A DNA stretch of 64,000 bases from Herbidospora cretacea (GCF_001570605.1 NZ_BBXG01000023.1:80437-144436), one strand, 5' to 3'; positions 50,105 to 59,160 are shown, counted from the stretch's first letter. Notes: a model not told the origin generated them from the sequence alone. Translations and numbers: made by a program.

Positions 50105-51467
50105 GAGAGATAAGGGTAGCGCTACCGGTCCGATCGACGTAGTGGACGGCGATGGCGACGCCGGTATCCGTCACGAGAGCTCCTGTGGTAGCGCTGCTTC
50201 GGTGGGCCAATGGGGTGGCAATGAGGCCGGGCCGTCTGATGTCGGGCAGTCTCCGGCGGCGGCCCCGGACCCAGTGACTGACCGCGAGAAGGCCCAGACC
50301 TCTTCTCGGCTTCCGATGGACGCTCCCGCAGCTGCGGCGGACGGTGATGCGGACAGGTCGGTTGCCGACGGTGTTACGACTGCGACCGTTGACCAGGAGC
50401 CCTCGGCAGATCACGAAAGCTCCTCCGCCCAGGCCCGGATCTCCTCGCTCCAGGCCTCGGCATTGCCGGATGTCCCCGGGTCCTGTGAGAGCGGTGTGGA
50501 TTCCGCTCCCGAAGTTGATGGGGCACGTCGCCGAGGATCGCCGCAGGACGCTTCGGCACCTGCTGAGGAGGCGTCAGGGCCGACTGCTGAGGCGACATCG
50601 CGGGCCCGTCTCGGGACGGTGCTCGCCGCAGTCGGTGTGCTCGCCTTCTCCGGCTCGTTTCCCGCCACCGTGTACGCCATGCGTGGCCTCGACCCCTTCC
50701 TGGTCTCCATCGGCCGGGCGGTGCTGGCGCTCGTCGTGGCCGTCGGATTCCTGCTGATCGCCCGCGCGCCGCTCCTCCCGCCCCGCCGTGACCTCTGGTC
50801 CTACATAGTCATCGCCGCCGGCGTGGTCTTCGGCTTCCCCGTGTTCAGCGGCCTGGCCCTGCACGGCGGCGCGTCCACGTCCCACTCCGCCGTCGTCGTC
50901 GGCCTGCTCCCGGCCGCCACCGCCGTCTTCGCGGTCCTCCGCGCGGGTGAACGCCCTCGGCCGGCCTTCTGGATCGCCTCCGCCCTGGGCGCCCTCTCGA
51001 TCACCGTCTTCACCCTCACCCGGGGCGGCGGCCACATCACCCCCGCCGACCTGCTGCTCGTCCTCGCCCTGGTCTCCGCCGCCGTCGGCTACACCGAAGG
51101 CGCCCGCCTGACCCGCACCACTCCGGGCTGGCGTGTGGTCTCCTACGCCCTCGTCATGGCCGCCCCGCTGACCGTCCCCCTCACCGTCTGGTTGGCCCTG
51201 ACGACAGAGGTCACCCTCACGCGCGAGTCGGTCTCCGGTCTCCTGTACGCCGGCCTCGTGTCCATGTACCTGGGTTTCATCCCCTGGTACGCGGGCCTCG
51301 CCCAGGGCGGCATCGCCCGAGCAGGCCAGACCCAACTGGCCCAGCCGCTGCTCACTCTGGCGTGGGCGTGGCTGCTGCTCGCCGAACCGTTCGACCCATG
51401 GACGATCCTGGCGGCGGCGGCCGTACTGATCTGCGTCGCCGCGACGCAGCGCTCGAGAACCAGATGA
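50103..51467 (+). CDS. EamA/DMT-type transporter with long low-complexity N-terminus
   Basis: Up to 454 residues. The ten-helix EamA domain covers about residues 168-450 (LGTVLAAVGVLAFSGSFPATVYAM...). The first ~165 residues are Ala/Ser/Asp-rich and lack the usual G/C bias at the third codon position, so the true start may be downstream, for example ATG 50316 or GTG 50496. ATG 50103 overlaps the MocR ATG (TCATGA), which leaves no room for promoters. This suggests the first part is leader sequence. It exports an unknown small metabolite. Confidence 0.75.
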   Translation: MRDKGSATGPIDVVDGDGDAGIRHESSCGSAASVGQWGGNEAGPSDVGQSPAAAPDPVTDREKAQTSSRLPMDAPAAAADGDADRSVADGVTTATVDQEPSADHESSSAQARISSLQASALPDVPGSCESGVDSAPEVDGARRRGSPQDASAPAEEASGPTAEATSRARLGTVLAAVGVLAFSGSFPATVYAMRGLDPFLVSIGRAVLALVVAVGFLLIARAPLLPPRRDLWSYIVIAAGVVFGFPVFSGLALHGGASTSHSAVVVGLLPAATAVFAVLRAGERPRPAFWIASALGALSITVFTLTRGGGHITPADLLLVLALVSAAVGYTEGARLTRTTPGWRVVSYALVMAAPLTVPLTVWLALTTEVTLTRESVSGLLYAGLVSMYLGFIPWYAGLAQGGIARAGQTQLAQPLLTLAWAWLLLAEPFDPWTILAAAAVLICVAATQRSRTR

Positions 51468-52312
51468 CACGAAGGCCTACGGATTCCCTCGGGAAGCCGC
51501 GGACATCCTCGCAGGCTCTGACACGACCGCCAGACCGGCGGTGAATGCCGCCCTCTTTCCCCTCCGGCGGGCGGCTGATGAGGTAGGGATGCGTTGATGG
51601 GGCACCACAGCATCGCCTCCTCCACCTGCGTGATCACCGCGCCTGCAACCTCGCTTCAGCCCCGCCCGAGGCCGCCGGCACCATGACGGGGATGTCGTCG
51701 GCGCTGCCCGCGATCACCCGCGGGCCGACCGTGGACGACGGTTGTGCGGTGATCACGCGGGCGGCTCTGCTGGGGGCCGGTGTCGATGCGGCCTCAACCG
51801 CGGTGGGCCACGCGGGGCGCTGAGCACGTGGCGTGGTGGGCGGACGCCCGATCGTCTGCCCGATCGTCCACAGTCGCCGTGCCGCCGGGAGGTCCACGAG
51901 GTCATCCGGTCGAGGTTGCGCCGGTCCGGTCCGTTGTGTCACGTCCAAGAGTGGAGGATCCGCAGCGACGACGGACCTTCTGACCTGGGCGCTCGCCCGA
52001 TCGCGGCGGCCGTCGTGTCCGAGGGCCAGGGGAGCCTCACGGCTCTGGCGGCGACTATGACATGTGGCGGGTGACCGACCAAGGGGATCCGATCATCAGA
52101 CGGACCTATCCCAGGATGTCGGATGCCGGAACAGATGCGGCTCGCGCAGATCGTGCCAGGCCATCCTCAGGCGCTGAGCGTCCGCATGCCACATCGACGG
52201 CGAGCCGGTGGCTCAGCGGTGAAAGGTTGAGCGGGCCACGTGCCGAGGAGGCTGCCTCCTCCCACTCACTTCCCGGAGAACCGGAGAGCGCCTCTCTGCG
52301 TGTCTGAGGTCC
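51468..52312. other. 845-bp stretch with no recognisable gene
   Basis: Several short frames are open, but none has a ribosome binding site and good codon use together. A forward frame near 51681-51823 (MTGMSSALPAITRGP) and another to 52074 look like pieces of decayed coding sequence. I see no family. Confidence 0.4.
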
Positions 52313-53053
52313 CTAGGGAGGGTCGCGCCGTGACACGAACACGAACTCCGCGCCCGGCCGGTCGGGCGCGTCGCGGACCTCTTCGAGGGCGAAGCCGTGC
52401 TCCTGGAGGTCTCGCTCGATCTCCGTACGTTCGCGGAAGCGCAGCGTCGATTCCGAGATCAGCACTTCGCCGTCCGCGGCGAACACGTGCGTCCCCCGGA
52501 AACTCACCAGTGGCAGGCTCACGTCCGTCATCTCGGCCCATGTCTCGACGTGGCCGACACCCGGAATGTCGGTCACGCGGTACGTGGTCTCCCGCGTCCA
52601 CCCCGCCCACTCCTCCCACACGCGCCGGGCCGGGTCACGGCTCTCGAAGACCAGACGCCCACCGGGCCGCAGCGCCTCATACGCGCCACGCAGCGTCCGG
52701 CGCCACGCCTGCGGATCGACGATCGCCTGGGCGACGTTCCCGGTCATGGTGACCAGGTCGACCCGCATGGGTGGCAGATCCCCCGCGTCACCGTCGAGCC
52801 ACCGCACCCGCTCGGCTCCCGGCTTGCCCCGCGCGACGTCGACCGATGCCCGCGCGGGATCGATCCCGGTCACCGCGATCCCGCGCCCGGCGAGCAGCAG
52901 CGCGAACACGCCCGTGCCGCACCCGATGTCCAGCACGGACCGCGCGCCGAACTCCCCGGCCATCGCGAGGTACGCGTCGAGATCGCCGCGGTCCGGATCG
53001 AGCGGGTCATAGATGGCGGCGAGGCGCGGATGGCCGAACATTGCGTCAACCAT
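52313..53053 (-). CDS. Class I SAM-dependent methyltransferase
   Basis: 246 residues. Motif I VLDIGCGTGVFALLLAGRG (about 40-58), the acidic GIDPARASVDVAR, and motif IV DLVTMTGNVAQ with the GAYEALRPGGRLVFESRDP strand. The C-terminal part resembles UbiE/MTR-like small-molecule methyltransferases. Substrate unknown. No partner gene is nearby; the next 950 bp downstream hold repeats only. Confidence 0.87.
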   Translation of the reverse strand: MVDAMFGHPRLAAIYDPLDPDRGDLDAYLAMAGEFGARSVLDIGCGTGVFALLLAGRGIAVTGIDPARASVDVARGKPGAERVRWLDGDAGDLPPMRVDLVTMTGNVAQAIVDPQAWRRTLRGAYEALRPGGRLVFESRDPARRVWEEWAGWTRETTYRVTDIPGVGHVETWAEMTDVSLPLVSFRGTHVFAADGEVLISESTLRFRERTEIERDLQEHGFALEEVRDAPDRPGAEFVFVSRRDPP

Positions 53054-53473
53054 GAAGGTGAACGTACGCGTCCCCGGGCCCGCTCGGCCACTCCAACTCT
53101 GACGTGCCCGGGCAAGGTCTTCAGCGGTTCAGAGCCGGACCGAGCGAGGGCGACCACAGCGGGTACAAGGTGATGTGACCTGGCCGCGAAACCGCTTGAG
53201 CCGCTTGAAGCAGCGTTCCCCGGAACGTCATCCGCTGCTCCACCAAGTGAAGCAGCACCGAGTGACACTGATGTGGACGACGACTACATGGATGAGGCCG
53301 AGCAGCTGCCTGACCATCTGGTGGTGATGAACCGCGGCCGCCACAGTCGAATGCGCCATCACTCGACCAGACGTTGCGGCACCGCGGCAACATCGACAGG
53401 TGCGCCACCATAAGCGGCATGGCGAAGCAGCTACGTTCGACAGGGATGCACGGGACCATCCACAGGCGGCCTC

Positions 53474-53867
53474 CGGGGGCGGGGAGGACGAAGCTCTCGT
53501 CTCCGAGCCCGGCGGCGTATCTGAGTGACGACCTCGGGCTGCTCACCAGCGACGGGTGCGGGAGGACGAAGCTCCCCTCCTCGGGCCTGGCGGCATACCT
53601 GCGTGGTGACCTCCGGTCGCTCGCCTGTACCGGGTGCAGGGAAGACGAGGCTCCCGTCTCCGAGCTTGGCGGCATACCTGAGTGGTGACCTTCGGTCGCT
53701 CGCCCGTGCCGGGTGCGGGGGGACGCAGCTCCCGTCCCTGAGCCTGGCGGGCGCCCCAGCGCGACGACCTCGGGCGGCTCGCCCCTGTCGGGTGCGGGAA
53801 GACGAGGCTCCCCTCCCCGAGCCCGGCGACATACCTGAGTGGTGGCCTTCGGTCGCTCGCCCGCCCT
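53474..53867. repeat. 79-bp tandem array, five copies
   Basis: Copies begin at 53474, 53553, 53631, 53710 and 53789 (periods 79, 78, 79, 79). Each starts with CGGGTGCGGG or a close variant, has GACGAAGCTC-like bases after it, a GGCGGCATACCTG core, and ends with CGGTCGCTCGCC. The period is not a multiple of three, so no protein repeat is conserved. The surrounding 53054-54006 carries no gene. Confidence 0.85.
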
Positions 53868-53884
53868 GGCTGCTGAACAGGAGA

Positions 53885-53912
53885 CTCAGGGCAGGTGACG
53901 ACCTGCCCTGAG
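53885..53912. terminator. Perfect 12-bp-arm hairpin after the array
   Basis: CTCAGGGCAGGT (53885-53896), a 4-base loop GACG and the complement (53901-53912). It has no T-run and could act as a terminator or RNA structure. It lies 17 bp past the tandem array. Confidence 0.5.
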
Positions 53913-53971
53913 CCGCGGAAGGTCCTGGCCTGACCGGTCCCGCCGTGAGGCGTCTTTACATGGTTAGCGCG

Positions 53972-54001
53972 GGCGGTTCCGGACCAGGATCCGGAGCCGC
54001 C
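53972..54001 (-). terminator. Hairpin after the twin-HTH GntR gene
   Basis: GGCGGTTCCGG (53972-53982) and CCGGAGCCGCC (53991-54001) pair with one G-U. It lies five bases past the stop of the GntR gene, on its strand. Confidence 0.55.
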
Positions 54002-54006
54002 CGGGG

Positions 54007-54513
54007 TCACCGGCCGTTGAGCCGGTTCGCCGGTGGGCGCTTCGGCTTGGGCCACTTGTCGCGGGACGCCGCATACGTCCCGCGATACGGGACCGTGAAC
54101 ACGTAGCTCTGTTTGCGCAAGGTCGCGATCGCCTGACGGACGGTCGCCTTGGCCACCCCGTATTCGGCCATCAGGGCCTTCTCGCTCGGCAGGGCACGGT
54201 TCGCGGGGAACTCGCCTGCGCGGATCTTCTCCGCCAATGCCTTCGCGATCTGCTGGTAAACCGGGAGCTCCGATCGCGGGGTGTCGGGGGTGCCCACGAA
54301 GGTGCCCTCGCCCTGGATCGTGTAGGCGAGCCCCTGGTCGCGGAGCTCACGGGCCACCCGGCGGGCGGTCATGCGCGCGACGTTGTATTCGGCTTCGAGT
54401 TCCGCCTCGCTGGGGATGGCGTCGCCGGGACTCAGCTCGCCGTCGGCGATCTTCCGCCGGAGCTCCTCGGCTATCTGCTTGTAGACCGGCACAGGTCCCT
54501 CTCGGTCGAGCAT
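54007..54513 (-). CDS. GntR-type protein with two winged-helix domains and no effector domain
   Basis: 168 residues. Both halves are GntR winged helices: residues about 8-75 (VYKQIAEELRRKIADGELSPGDAIPSEAEL) and about 83-150 (VYQQIAKALAEKIRAGEFPANRALPSEKAL), each with its own recognition helix (VARMTARRVA and VAKATVRQAI). A basic tail (KWPKPKRPPANRLNGR) ends the protein. No UTRA, FCD or MocR domain follows, so it would bind two sites rather than sense a ligand. Two palindromes 19 bp apart lie upstream. Confidence 0.85.
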   Translation of the reverse strand: MLDREGPVPVYKQIAEELRRKIADGELSPGDAIPSEAELEAEYNVARMTARRVARELRDQGLAYTIQGEGTFVGTPDTPRSELPVYQQIAKALAEKIRAGEFPANRALPSEKALMAEYGVAKATVRQAIATLRKQSYVFTVPYRGTYAASRDKWPKPKRPPANRLNGR

Positions 54514-54569
54514 CTTCGTATCCTAGACCAAACAGTACGTATATCCAGAAACCAGACACTTGCTAAGTC

Positions 54570-54597
54570 TCTATAGACGGCGACTAGACCTATAGGT
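54570..54597. promoter_or_regulatory. Paired palindromes between the GntR and radC genes
   Basis: TCTATAGA (54570-54577) and ACCTATAGGT (54588-54597) are perfect palindromes with centres 19 bp apart, close to two turns of the helix. They lie 57-84 bp upstream of the twin-HTH GntR start. They are the best visible candidate sites for it. This is inference. Confidence 0.4.
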
Positions 54598-54607
54598 AGA
54601 TTGAGAG

Positions 54608-55267
54608 TCAAGACACACGGCACCACTTCGTGTCGGTGACGACGAGATGATCGAGGAAGGTGAGGCCAACGATGTCGGAAGCGCGTCGCAAGTGGTCGGT
54701 CGCGACCACGTCGGCAGGGCTCGGGTCGACGGAGCCGCTCGGGTGGTTGTGCGCCAGCCCGAACGCCGCTCCTCCCGAGGTCAGCACCGCGGTGATCACG
54801 TCGCGGACCGGAAGTGAGGTGTGGTCACTGCCGCCCTCGGTGACAACGAGCTGGCGCAACACCCCGCCGCCGGCGTCGCAGACCACCAGGACCAGGCGCT
54901 CCTTGGTCTGCTCCCGCAGGAGCGGGGCCACCAGGGCGGCGAGATCGGCCGAGGCGGTGATGCGCAACGGGCCGGGGCTGGTCTGCGAGCGGCGTACGAG
55001 ATGAAACGCCGCCGCCACCCGGGCGGCCTTCGCCGGCCCGACCCCCGGAACGCTGAGCAGCCGATGCGGCTCGGAACGTGCGAGTTCGCCGAGATCGCCG
55101 CAGTGGGAGATCACCCGCGAAGCGAGCTCGACGGCACTCATGCCGCGGCTGCCCGATCCGAGGAGTATGGCCAGTAATTCACGGTCGGCCAGGGCGTTGC
55201 CTCCTTTCTCCAGCAGACGCTCACGAGGCTGATCGCCAGCCGCCATGTCCTTGACCCGCAACCCCAT
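54608..55267 (-). CDS. radC: RadC/JAB-type MPN protein
   Basis: 219 residues. A helix-hairpin-helix near 70-85 (LLSVPGVGPAKAARV) is followed by the JAMM/MPN domain with HNHPSGSVDPSPAD (173-186) as the metal site. RadC proteins are widespread and often sit on mobile DNA; their biochemical role is still uncertain. ATG 55267 is chosen. The frame is open to 55708, but that part has random codon use. No other mobility gene is adjacent. Confidence 0.85.
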   Translation of the reverse strand: MGLRVKDMAAGDQPRERLLEKGGNALADRELLAILLGSGSRGMSAVELASRVISHCGDLGELARSEPHRLLSVPGVGPAKAARVAAAFHLVRRSQTSPGPLRITASADLAALVAPLLREQTKERLVLVVCDAGGGVLRQLVVTEGGSDHTSLPVRDVITAVLTSGGAAFGLAHNHPSGSVDPSPADVVATDHLRRASDIVGLTFLDHLVVTDTKWCRVS

Positions 55268-55283
55268 GACGCACGTTTTACCA

Positions 55284-55631
55284 TCACCCACCGACGTTCT
55301 TGCGGTGCCCGCATTTGTCCATCCGGTATGCGGCTGAAAGTGGTTTATGTCCCAGGCGTAGGTGTGACGCGATTTCCCTGATTGGAACTGCTTGTTCCAG
55401 CAGGATGTCCAGTTGCCTCGTTCGCGAGAGTATGTCTGCGTCACTGCCGTCTGGGAGTGTTCTCTGATGCTCCTGTACGACCTGGCCCAGGCCAGGGAGC
55501 CTGCCGTGCGCCCGCGTTGAGAGCGTGTGATTGCTTTCCGTGGGGCTGAATTGACCGCCATCCTCTGTTTTGCGGGGATGTTGGCTGGTCTCGAGCGGCG
55601 GGCCATTTCCACCACAGAGAACGGTTGCCAC
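55284..55631 (-). pseudogene. Possible decayed transposase-like fragment
   Basis: A frame of 115 residues contains RTRQLDILLEQAVPIREIA followed by SHLRLGHKPLSAAYR, which resembles the helix-turn-helix of ISL3-type transposases. No catalytic residues, terminal repeats or start signal are present. The frame has relaxed codon use. The resemblance could be chance. Confidence 0.2.
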
Positions 55632-55826
55632 CCTGTTCGTGCCGAATGATCAAAATGCGTTACCCAAGCAACGCCTGTGCTCTCATGTCTGATCCGCATC
55701 AGATACATGCCATTGTCGGAATCGCACTCCTTTGGCCATACGACGGGAAGTGGCCAATTATTTGCCCGCCCCCATCCTCATGCGCTCGCCGCTCCGCATC
55801 GCCCCCATCTGTCGGGGCGGCGAGGG

Positions 55827-56025
55827 CCGGTCGCTGGAACTCACATCAGGACGAGGGAGAGTTCCAGCGGCCGGCGGAACCCACGCGACGTCGGCAGGGG
55901 TGCAGGCCGAACATCTTGCCTTCGGGTTGTCGCCAGAGCGGAGCCCCACAAGCGCTCGCCACTTGTTTGCCTTGACAGGTGGCGAGGGCCGGCCGCTGGA
56001 ACGCGCGGCAGCTTCCAGCGGCCGG
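55827..56025. repeat. Two copies of a hairpin-forming repeat
   Basis: Copy 1: arms CCGGTCGCTGGAACTC (55827-55842) and GAGTTCCAGCGGCCGG (55859-55874). Copy 2: CCGGCCGCTGGAA (55989-56001) and its exact complement (56013-56025). Both are preceded by GGCGAGGG. The copies are 162 bp apart and share orientation. Confidence 0.75.
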
Positions 56026-56283
56026 TAGACCCTCTGCTGGCGGTGACATCGACGTCCATGGTGTCTGCGGCAAACCGACGAGGCTGTCCCATGCCATGGC
56101 AGACCTGCTGGCTTTGCGAACAGGTGGAGACTTTTGCGCCGGAGCCGCTCTGGCCGCGATGGGGCAGCCAGCGCTGAGGCATGCAGCGGTGGGCTAGGAG
56201 TGGTTACGTCAGGAGCGTGAAGCATCCAGCGACGGGCTACCAGCGGTGAAACACCCAGGGTGGGGCATCCAGCGGTGGGCTAC

Positions 56284-56470
56284 CAAGTGGTGAGGCGGCC
56301 AGTGGTGAGGCGGCCAGTGGTGAGGCGGCCAGTGGTGAGGCGGCCACTGGTTGCGCCAGAAGCGGTGAGGCAACCTGCGGTGAAGCAACCCAGCAACCAG
56401 CGGTGAAGCAACCAGCGGTGGACAGGCAGTTGCGGGGCGGGCAGTTGCGGGGCGGGCAGTTGCGGGGCGG
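56284..56470. repeat. Two 15-bp minisatellites
   Basis: CCAGTGGTGAGGCGG recurs four times at 56284-56343 (first copy with one extra base), and GCAGTTGCGGGGCGG three times at 56426-56470. Degenerate 15-bp units connect them. The period keeps all six frames open, so pentapeptide-like readings on the minus strand are not evidence for a protein. Confidence 0.8.
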
Positions 56471-57696
56471 GCAAGGGTGTGCCAAGCGCCGGGGCCTGGT
56501 AAGGGCGGGCTGCGCAGTGAAGTGGCAGGCGGTGGTAGGGCGACCAGCGGTGGGCCGTGCGGTAGAAATCGGATGAGATTGCTGTGTGGCCCGGTAGCAA
56601 TGCAGAGATTGCTCTCGTCTAGTGCTGTGACCGGCAAGGACCACCGGGCTTGGGAATGATCGTCACGAGCCAACAGCAGTTCTATGCACGGCAAAGGTTT
56701 GCGGTCCCGCCCTAGGTGGTGCTTGGTCTGCCGGAGCCTCGACTAGTAGCGCAACTTTGACGCGTCTGCCGTCTGGAACCGAAGGCACACAAGCTGGTTA
56801 GCGCGATGCGCGCCCTCCACGGGCGCGTGAGAAACCTGCAGGTGCGCCGCAGCACCTGTAGCAGCCGATTTCTGGATGCCAGATGCACCCCTCATGCCTC
56901 GTCTCATCGCCTGCTGTTTGTGATCCGTTTCTCCGTTGTCGCTGAGTAGCCATGCAGCTCGGTCTTCGAGCTCCGGGCTGGATACACCCATGCGAGGTTG
57001 CGAGAAGTTGTTGATCTATTGGCGTGAGAGGGCGGATCGGGTTCATGAATCTTCGTCGCCGGAGCCCGCTGGGTAGCTGGTCAAGCACGCTCGCATGCGC
57101 ACTTCGTGTGGGAGGTTGAGACGTTGCCGGCGTGAGTCCGAAGGCTGGCGCTTGTTCCTTCAGTGGCCCCATGTAGCTGCTCCCGCAGGGTAGGGGCGAG
57201 CGGCCGCATGTTCTTCGATGGAGCCCATACCGGCCGCGCGTGTGGCTGGTTGGGAGCAACGCGGTTGAGCGATCGAGAGGGCGAGCGTTCATCATGAGTT
57301 CCAGCGAGCGCGGGCCCATAAGCCCCACCGAAGTGTGCTGCCGACCGCGAATCGGACGTGGCTCCGTGCACATGCCTACGTGGTGGCTGGCGAAAGTCAG
57401 AACGCGAGGTCGTCGGCCAGAGTGGCGCAGCTCGGAGGCCTGATCGCTCGCTGAAGAGCGTCAAAAGCCCATGCTGATGTCCGGGTGAGCGCGACATGCA
57501 GGGCCGGCGCTGCAGCGCCGAAACGCTACTTGCCGGCCTCACCCCAGGCATGACGCGCTAGTTCGTCGGTGGGAGAGCTTCAGCGACCGGTTGTCCTCAG
57601 AGGAAGAGCGGGAAAGGCGGGTTCGACATTGCAGGTGATCTTGGAGCAGGACATGCCGGAGCCCCGCGAAGCCCCGTTTCCTGAACGGCGAAGCGA

Positions 57697-57731
57697 ATCG
57701 CGGGAACCTCCTCGAAGGAAGTTCCCGCGAT
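57697..57731 (-). terminator. Hairpin after the GntR/UTRA gene
   Basis: Perfect 11-bp arms ATCGCGGGAAC (57697-57707) and GTTCCCGCGAT (57721-57731), 45 bp past the stop of the reverse-strand GntR gene. Confidence 0.6.
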
Positions 57732-57775
57732 CCGGTCGTACAGAAAAGGTAGTGAAGCCTGTTGGGAGGAGGGCC

Positions 57776-58498
57776 TCAGCGGTTGGTCAGGTCTCCGTAA
57801 GGTGCGGGGAGGGTGTAGACGAGCCGGAACTGGTCGCAGGGGATGATCACATCGCTGGTCTCCACGGGTTTGTCGCCTGCCCAGTGGGTGCGTTCCACGT
57901 GGAGCACGTGGACGCCGGCCGGCAGGTCCAGTACGTCGCTTTCCACGGGCTGGGGCACCCGCGCGTACACGTGTTCGGTCACCTCGGTCAGCTTCAGGCC
58001 GTTGCCGCCGAGGCGGTGGGCGACCTGGGTGACGTCTTCGGTGCCGTCGTTGTAGACGACGGGTTCGTAGGACACCGCGAGCTGCACGGGTTTGCCGTCG
58101 CTGCGATAGACGATGCGCGTTCTCGTGACGGGGGATTGGGCGGCGATGCGCAGGCGTATGGCGATGTCGGGCCTGGCCTCGGCGGAATCGGTCTTGACGT
58201 CACACGTCGGGCGGCGCCCGATGGCGTGCATGTCGGTCGAGAAGTGGGCCTGTGCACGGTGGAGCGGGAGCAGGTCCGGCCGTTGGCGGACCCGATGGCC
58301 CGACCCGACGCGGCCGATGATCAGCCCTTCTTGGGCCAGCACTCGAAGTGCGTGGCGGGCGGCGGTTTCGCCCACGCCGTACTTCCGGGTGATCTGGTGC
58401 CGCGAGGGAATCGGCGCTCCGGGTTGCAACAGGCCCTCCGTTATCTGACGGCGGAGGTCTTCGACAACACGCAGGTAAACCGGATCGGAGTTGGCCAC
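57776..58498 (-). CDS. GntR-family regulator with UTRA domain
   Basis: 240 residues. HTH at about 5-72 (VYLRVVEDLRRQITEGLLQPGAPIPSRHQITRKYGVGETAARHALRVLAQEGLI) and a UTRA ligand domain at about 90-235 (RTRIVYRSDGKPVQLAVSYEP). It is a probable repressor. It is divergent from a RsbW-like ATPase gene with a 119-bp gap, a pair often seen in actinobacteria. Ligand unknown. Confidence 0.88.
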   Translation of the reverse strand: MANSDPVYLRVVEDLRRQITEGLLQPGAPIPSRHQITRKYGVGETAARHALRVLAQEGLIIGRVGSGHRVRQRPDLLPLHRAQAHFSTDMHAIGRRPTCDVKTDSAEARPDIAIRLRIAAQSPVTRTRIVYRSDGKPVQLAVSYEPVVYNDGTEDVTQVAHRLGGNGLKLTEVTEHVYARVPQPVESDVLDLPAGVHVLHVERTHWAGDKPVETSDVIIPCDQFRLVYTLPAPYGDLTNR

Positions 58499-58617
58499 TT
58501 ATCCATCCTTGGACTGTAAAGCGTTAATTCCGATCCTCCCGTATCCGATGCACAACCCAGAGTAATGGCCATCAGTTGTGATTCCAACTTTACTCTTGAC
58601 CTGTGGAGGATCCTGTC

Positions 58618-59160
58618 GTGGATCGTCATACTTTGTCCCTGCCTGGACGGGCCTCGATGGCAGCCGTGGCCAGGACATTCGTCCGCCGCTACCTCGATGG
58701 GCACCCTCTGGTCCATGATGCGGAGGTCGTCGTTTCTGAGTTCTTCTCGAATGCCATTCGCTATAGCAGAAGCCTCAATGGCGGTATTGTCCGCATTTGC
58801 GTTATTAAGCTGGAACGCTCCGTTCGTATAGAAGTGACGGACCCTGGCGGCGGGGCGGGCGTACCGCACGAGAAACGCCCTTCACCCGGCGATGAGCATG
58901 GCCGCGGCCTGGGGATCGTCCGCTCGATGGCCACGGCCTGGGGGCATGAGGGTCTGGGAGATGTGTACGTCACCTCCTGGGCCCAGCTCGACGATCCCTT
59001 GGCCCGGCTTCGTCCCCTGCCGCAGATCGGGCCCGGCTGGTGTCCGTCTCGATCCGACCCTGTGCGGGATTCACCGCTGAGCGTGGTCGGGCCGGCTTCG
59101 CCGGGAGATCTGCTGAGGCGGGGTGGTGTCGTCGACTCGATCGCTCGGCGCGATCAGTAG
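58618..59160 (+). CDS. RsbW-like anti-sigma-type ATPase
   Basis: 180 residues from GTG 58618, preceded by GGAGG. The GHKL ATPase fold shows an N-box (VVSEFFSNAIRYS), a G1 box (EVTDPGGGAGVP) and a G2 box (HGRGLGIVRSMA). This is the serine kinase/anti-sigma family HATPase_c_2 type. The last ~60 residues are low-complexity and less conserved. No sigma factor or anti-anti-sigma gene lies beside it. It may act on a partner encoded elsewhere, or with the divergent GntR. Confidence 0.82.
   Translation: MDRHTLSLPGRASMAAVARTFVRRYLDGHPLVHDAEVVVSEFFSNAIRYSRSLNGGIVRICVIKLERSVRIEVTDPGGGAGVPHEKRPSPGDEHGRGLGIVRSMATAWGHEGLGDVYVTSWAQLDDPLARLRPLPQIGPGWCPSRSDPVRDSPLSVVGPASPGDLLRRGGVVDSIARRDQ

Larger units (their letters stand above)
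55268..57775. other. 2.5-kb gene-poor repeat region
   Basis: No frame here combines a ribosome binding site with normal codon bias. The region holds a possible transposase fragment (55284-55631), two long hairpins (55827 and 55989) and minisatellites (56284-56470). From 56480 to 57690 I see nothing definable except short palindromes (for example GGCGCTGCAGCGCC near 57505). Confidence 0.5.

Noticed and set aside
51634..52074. Short genes on either strand after the EamA gene
   Set aside because: No ribosome binding site, poor codon bias and no recognisable family; probably decayed sequence.
53474..53867. CRISPR array
   Set aside because: The 79-bp units follow each other without unique spacers, and no cas gene is present.
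55268..55708. N-terminal extension of RadC
   Set aside because: Codon bias disappears upstream of 55267 and the residues match no RadC domain.
56209..56694. Pentapeptide-repeat protein on the reverse strand
   Set aside because: The 15-bp minisatellite opens all frames at once. There is no start signal, and the residues do not fit the family consensus.
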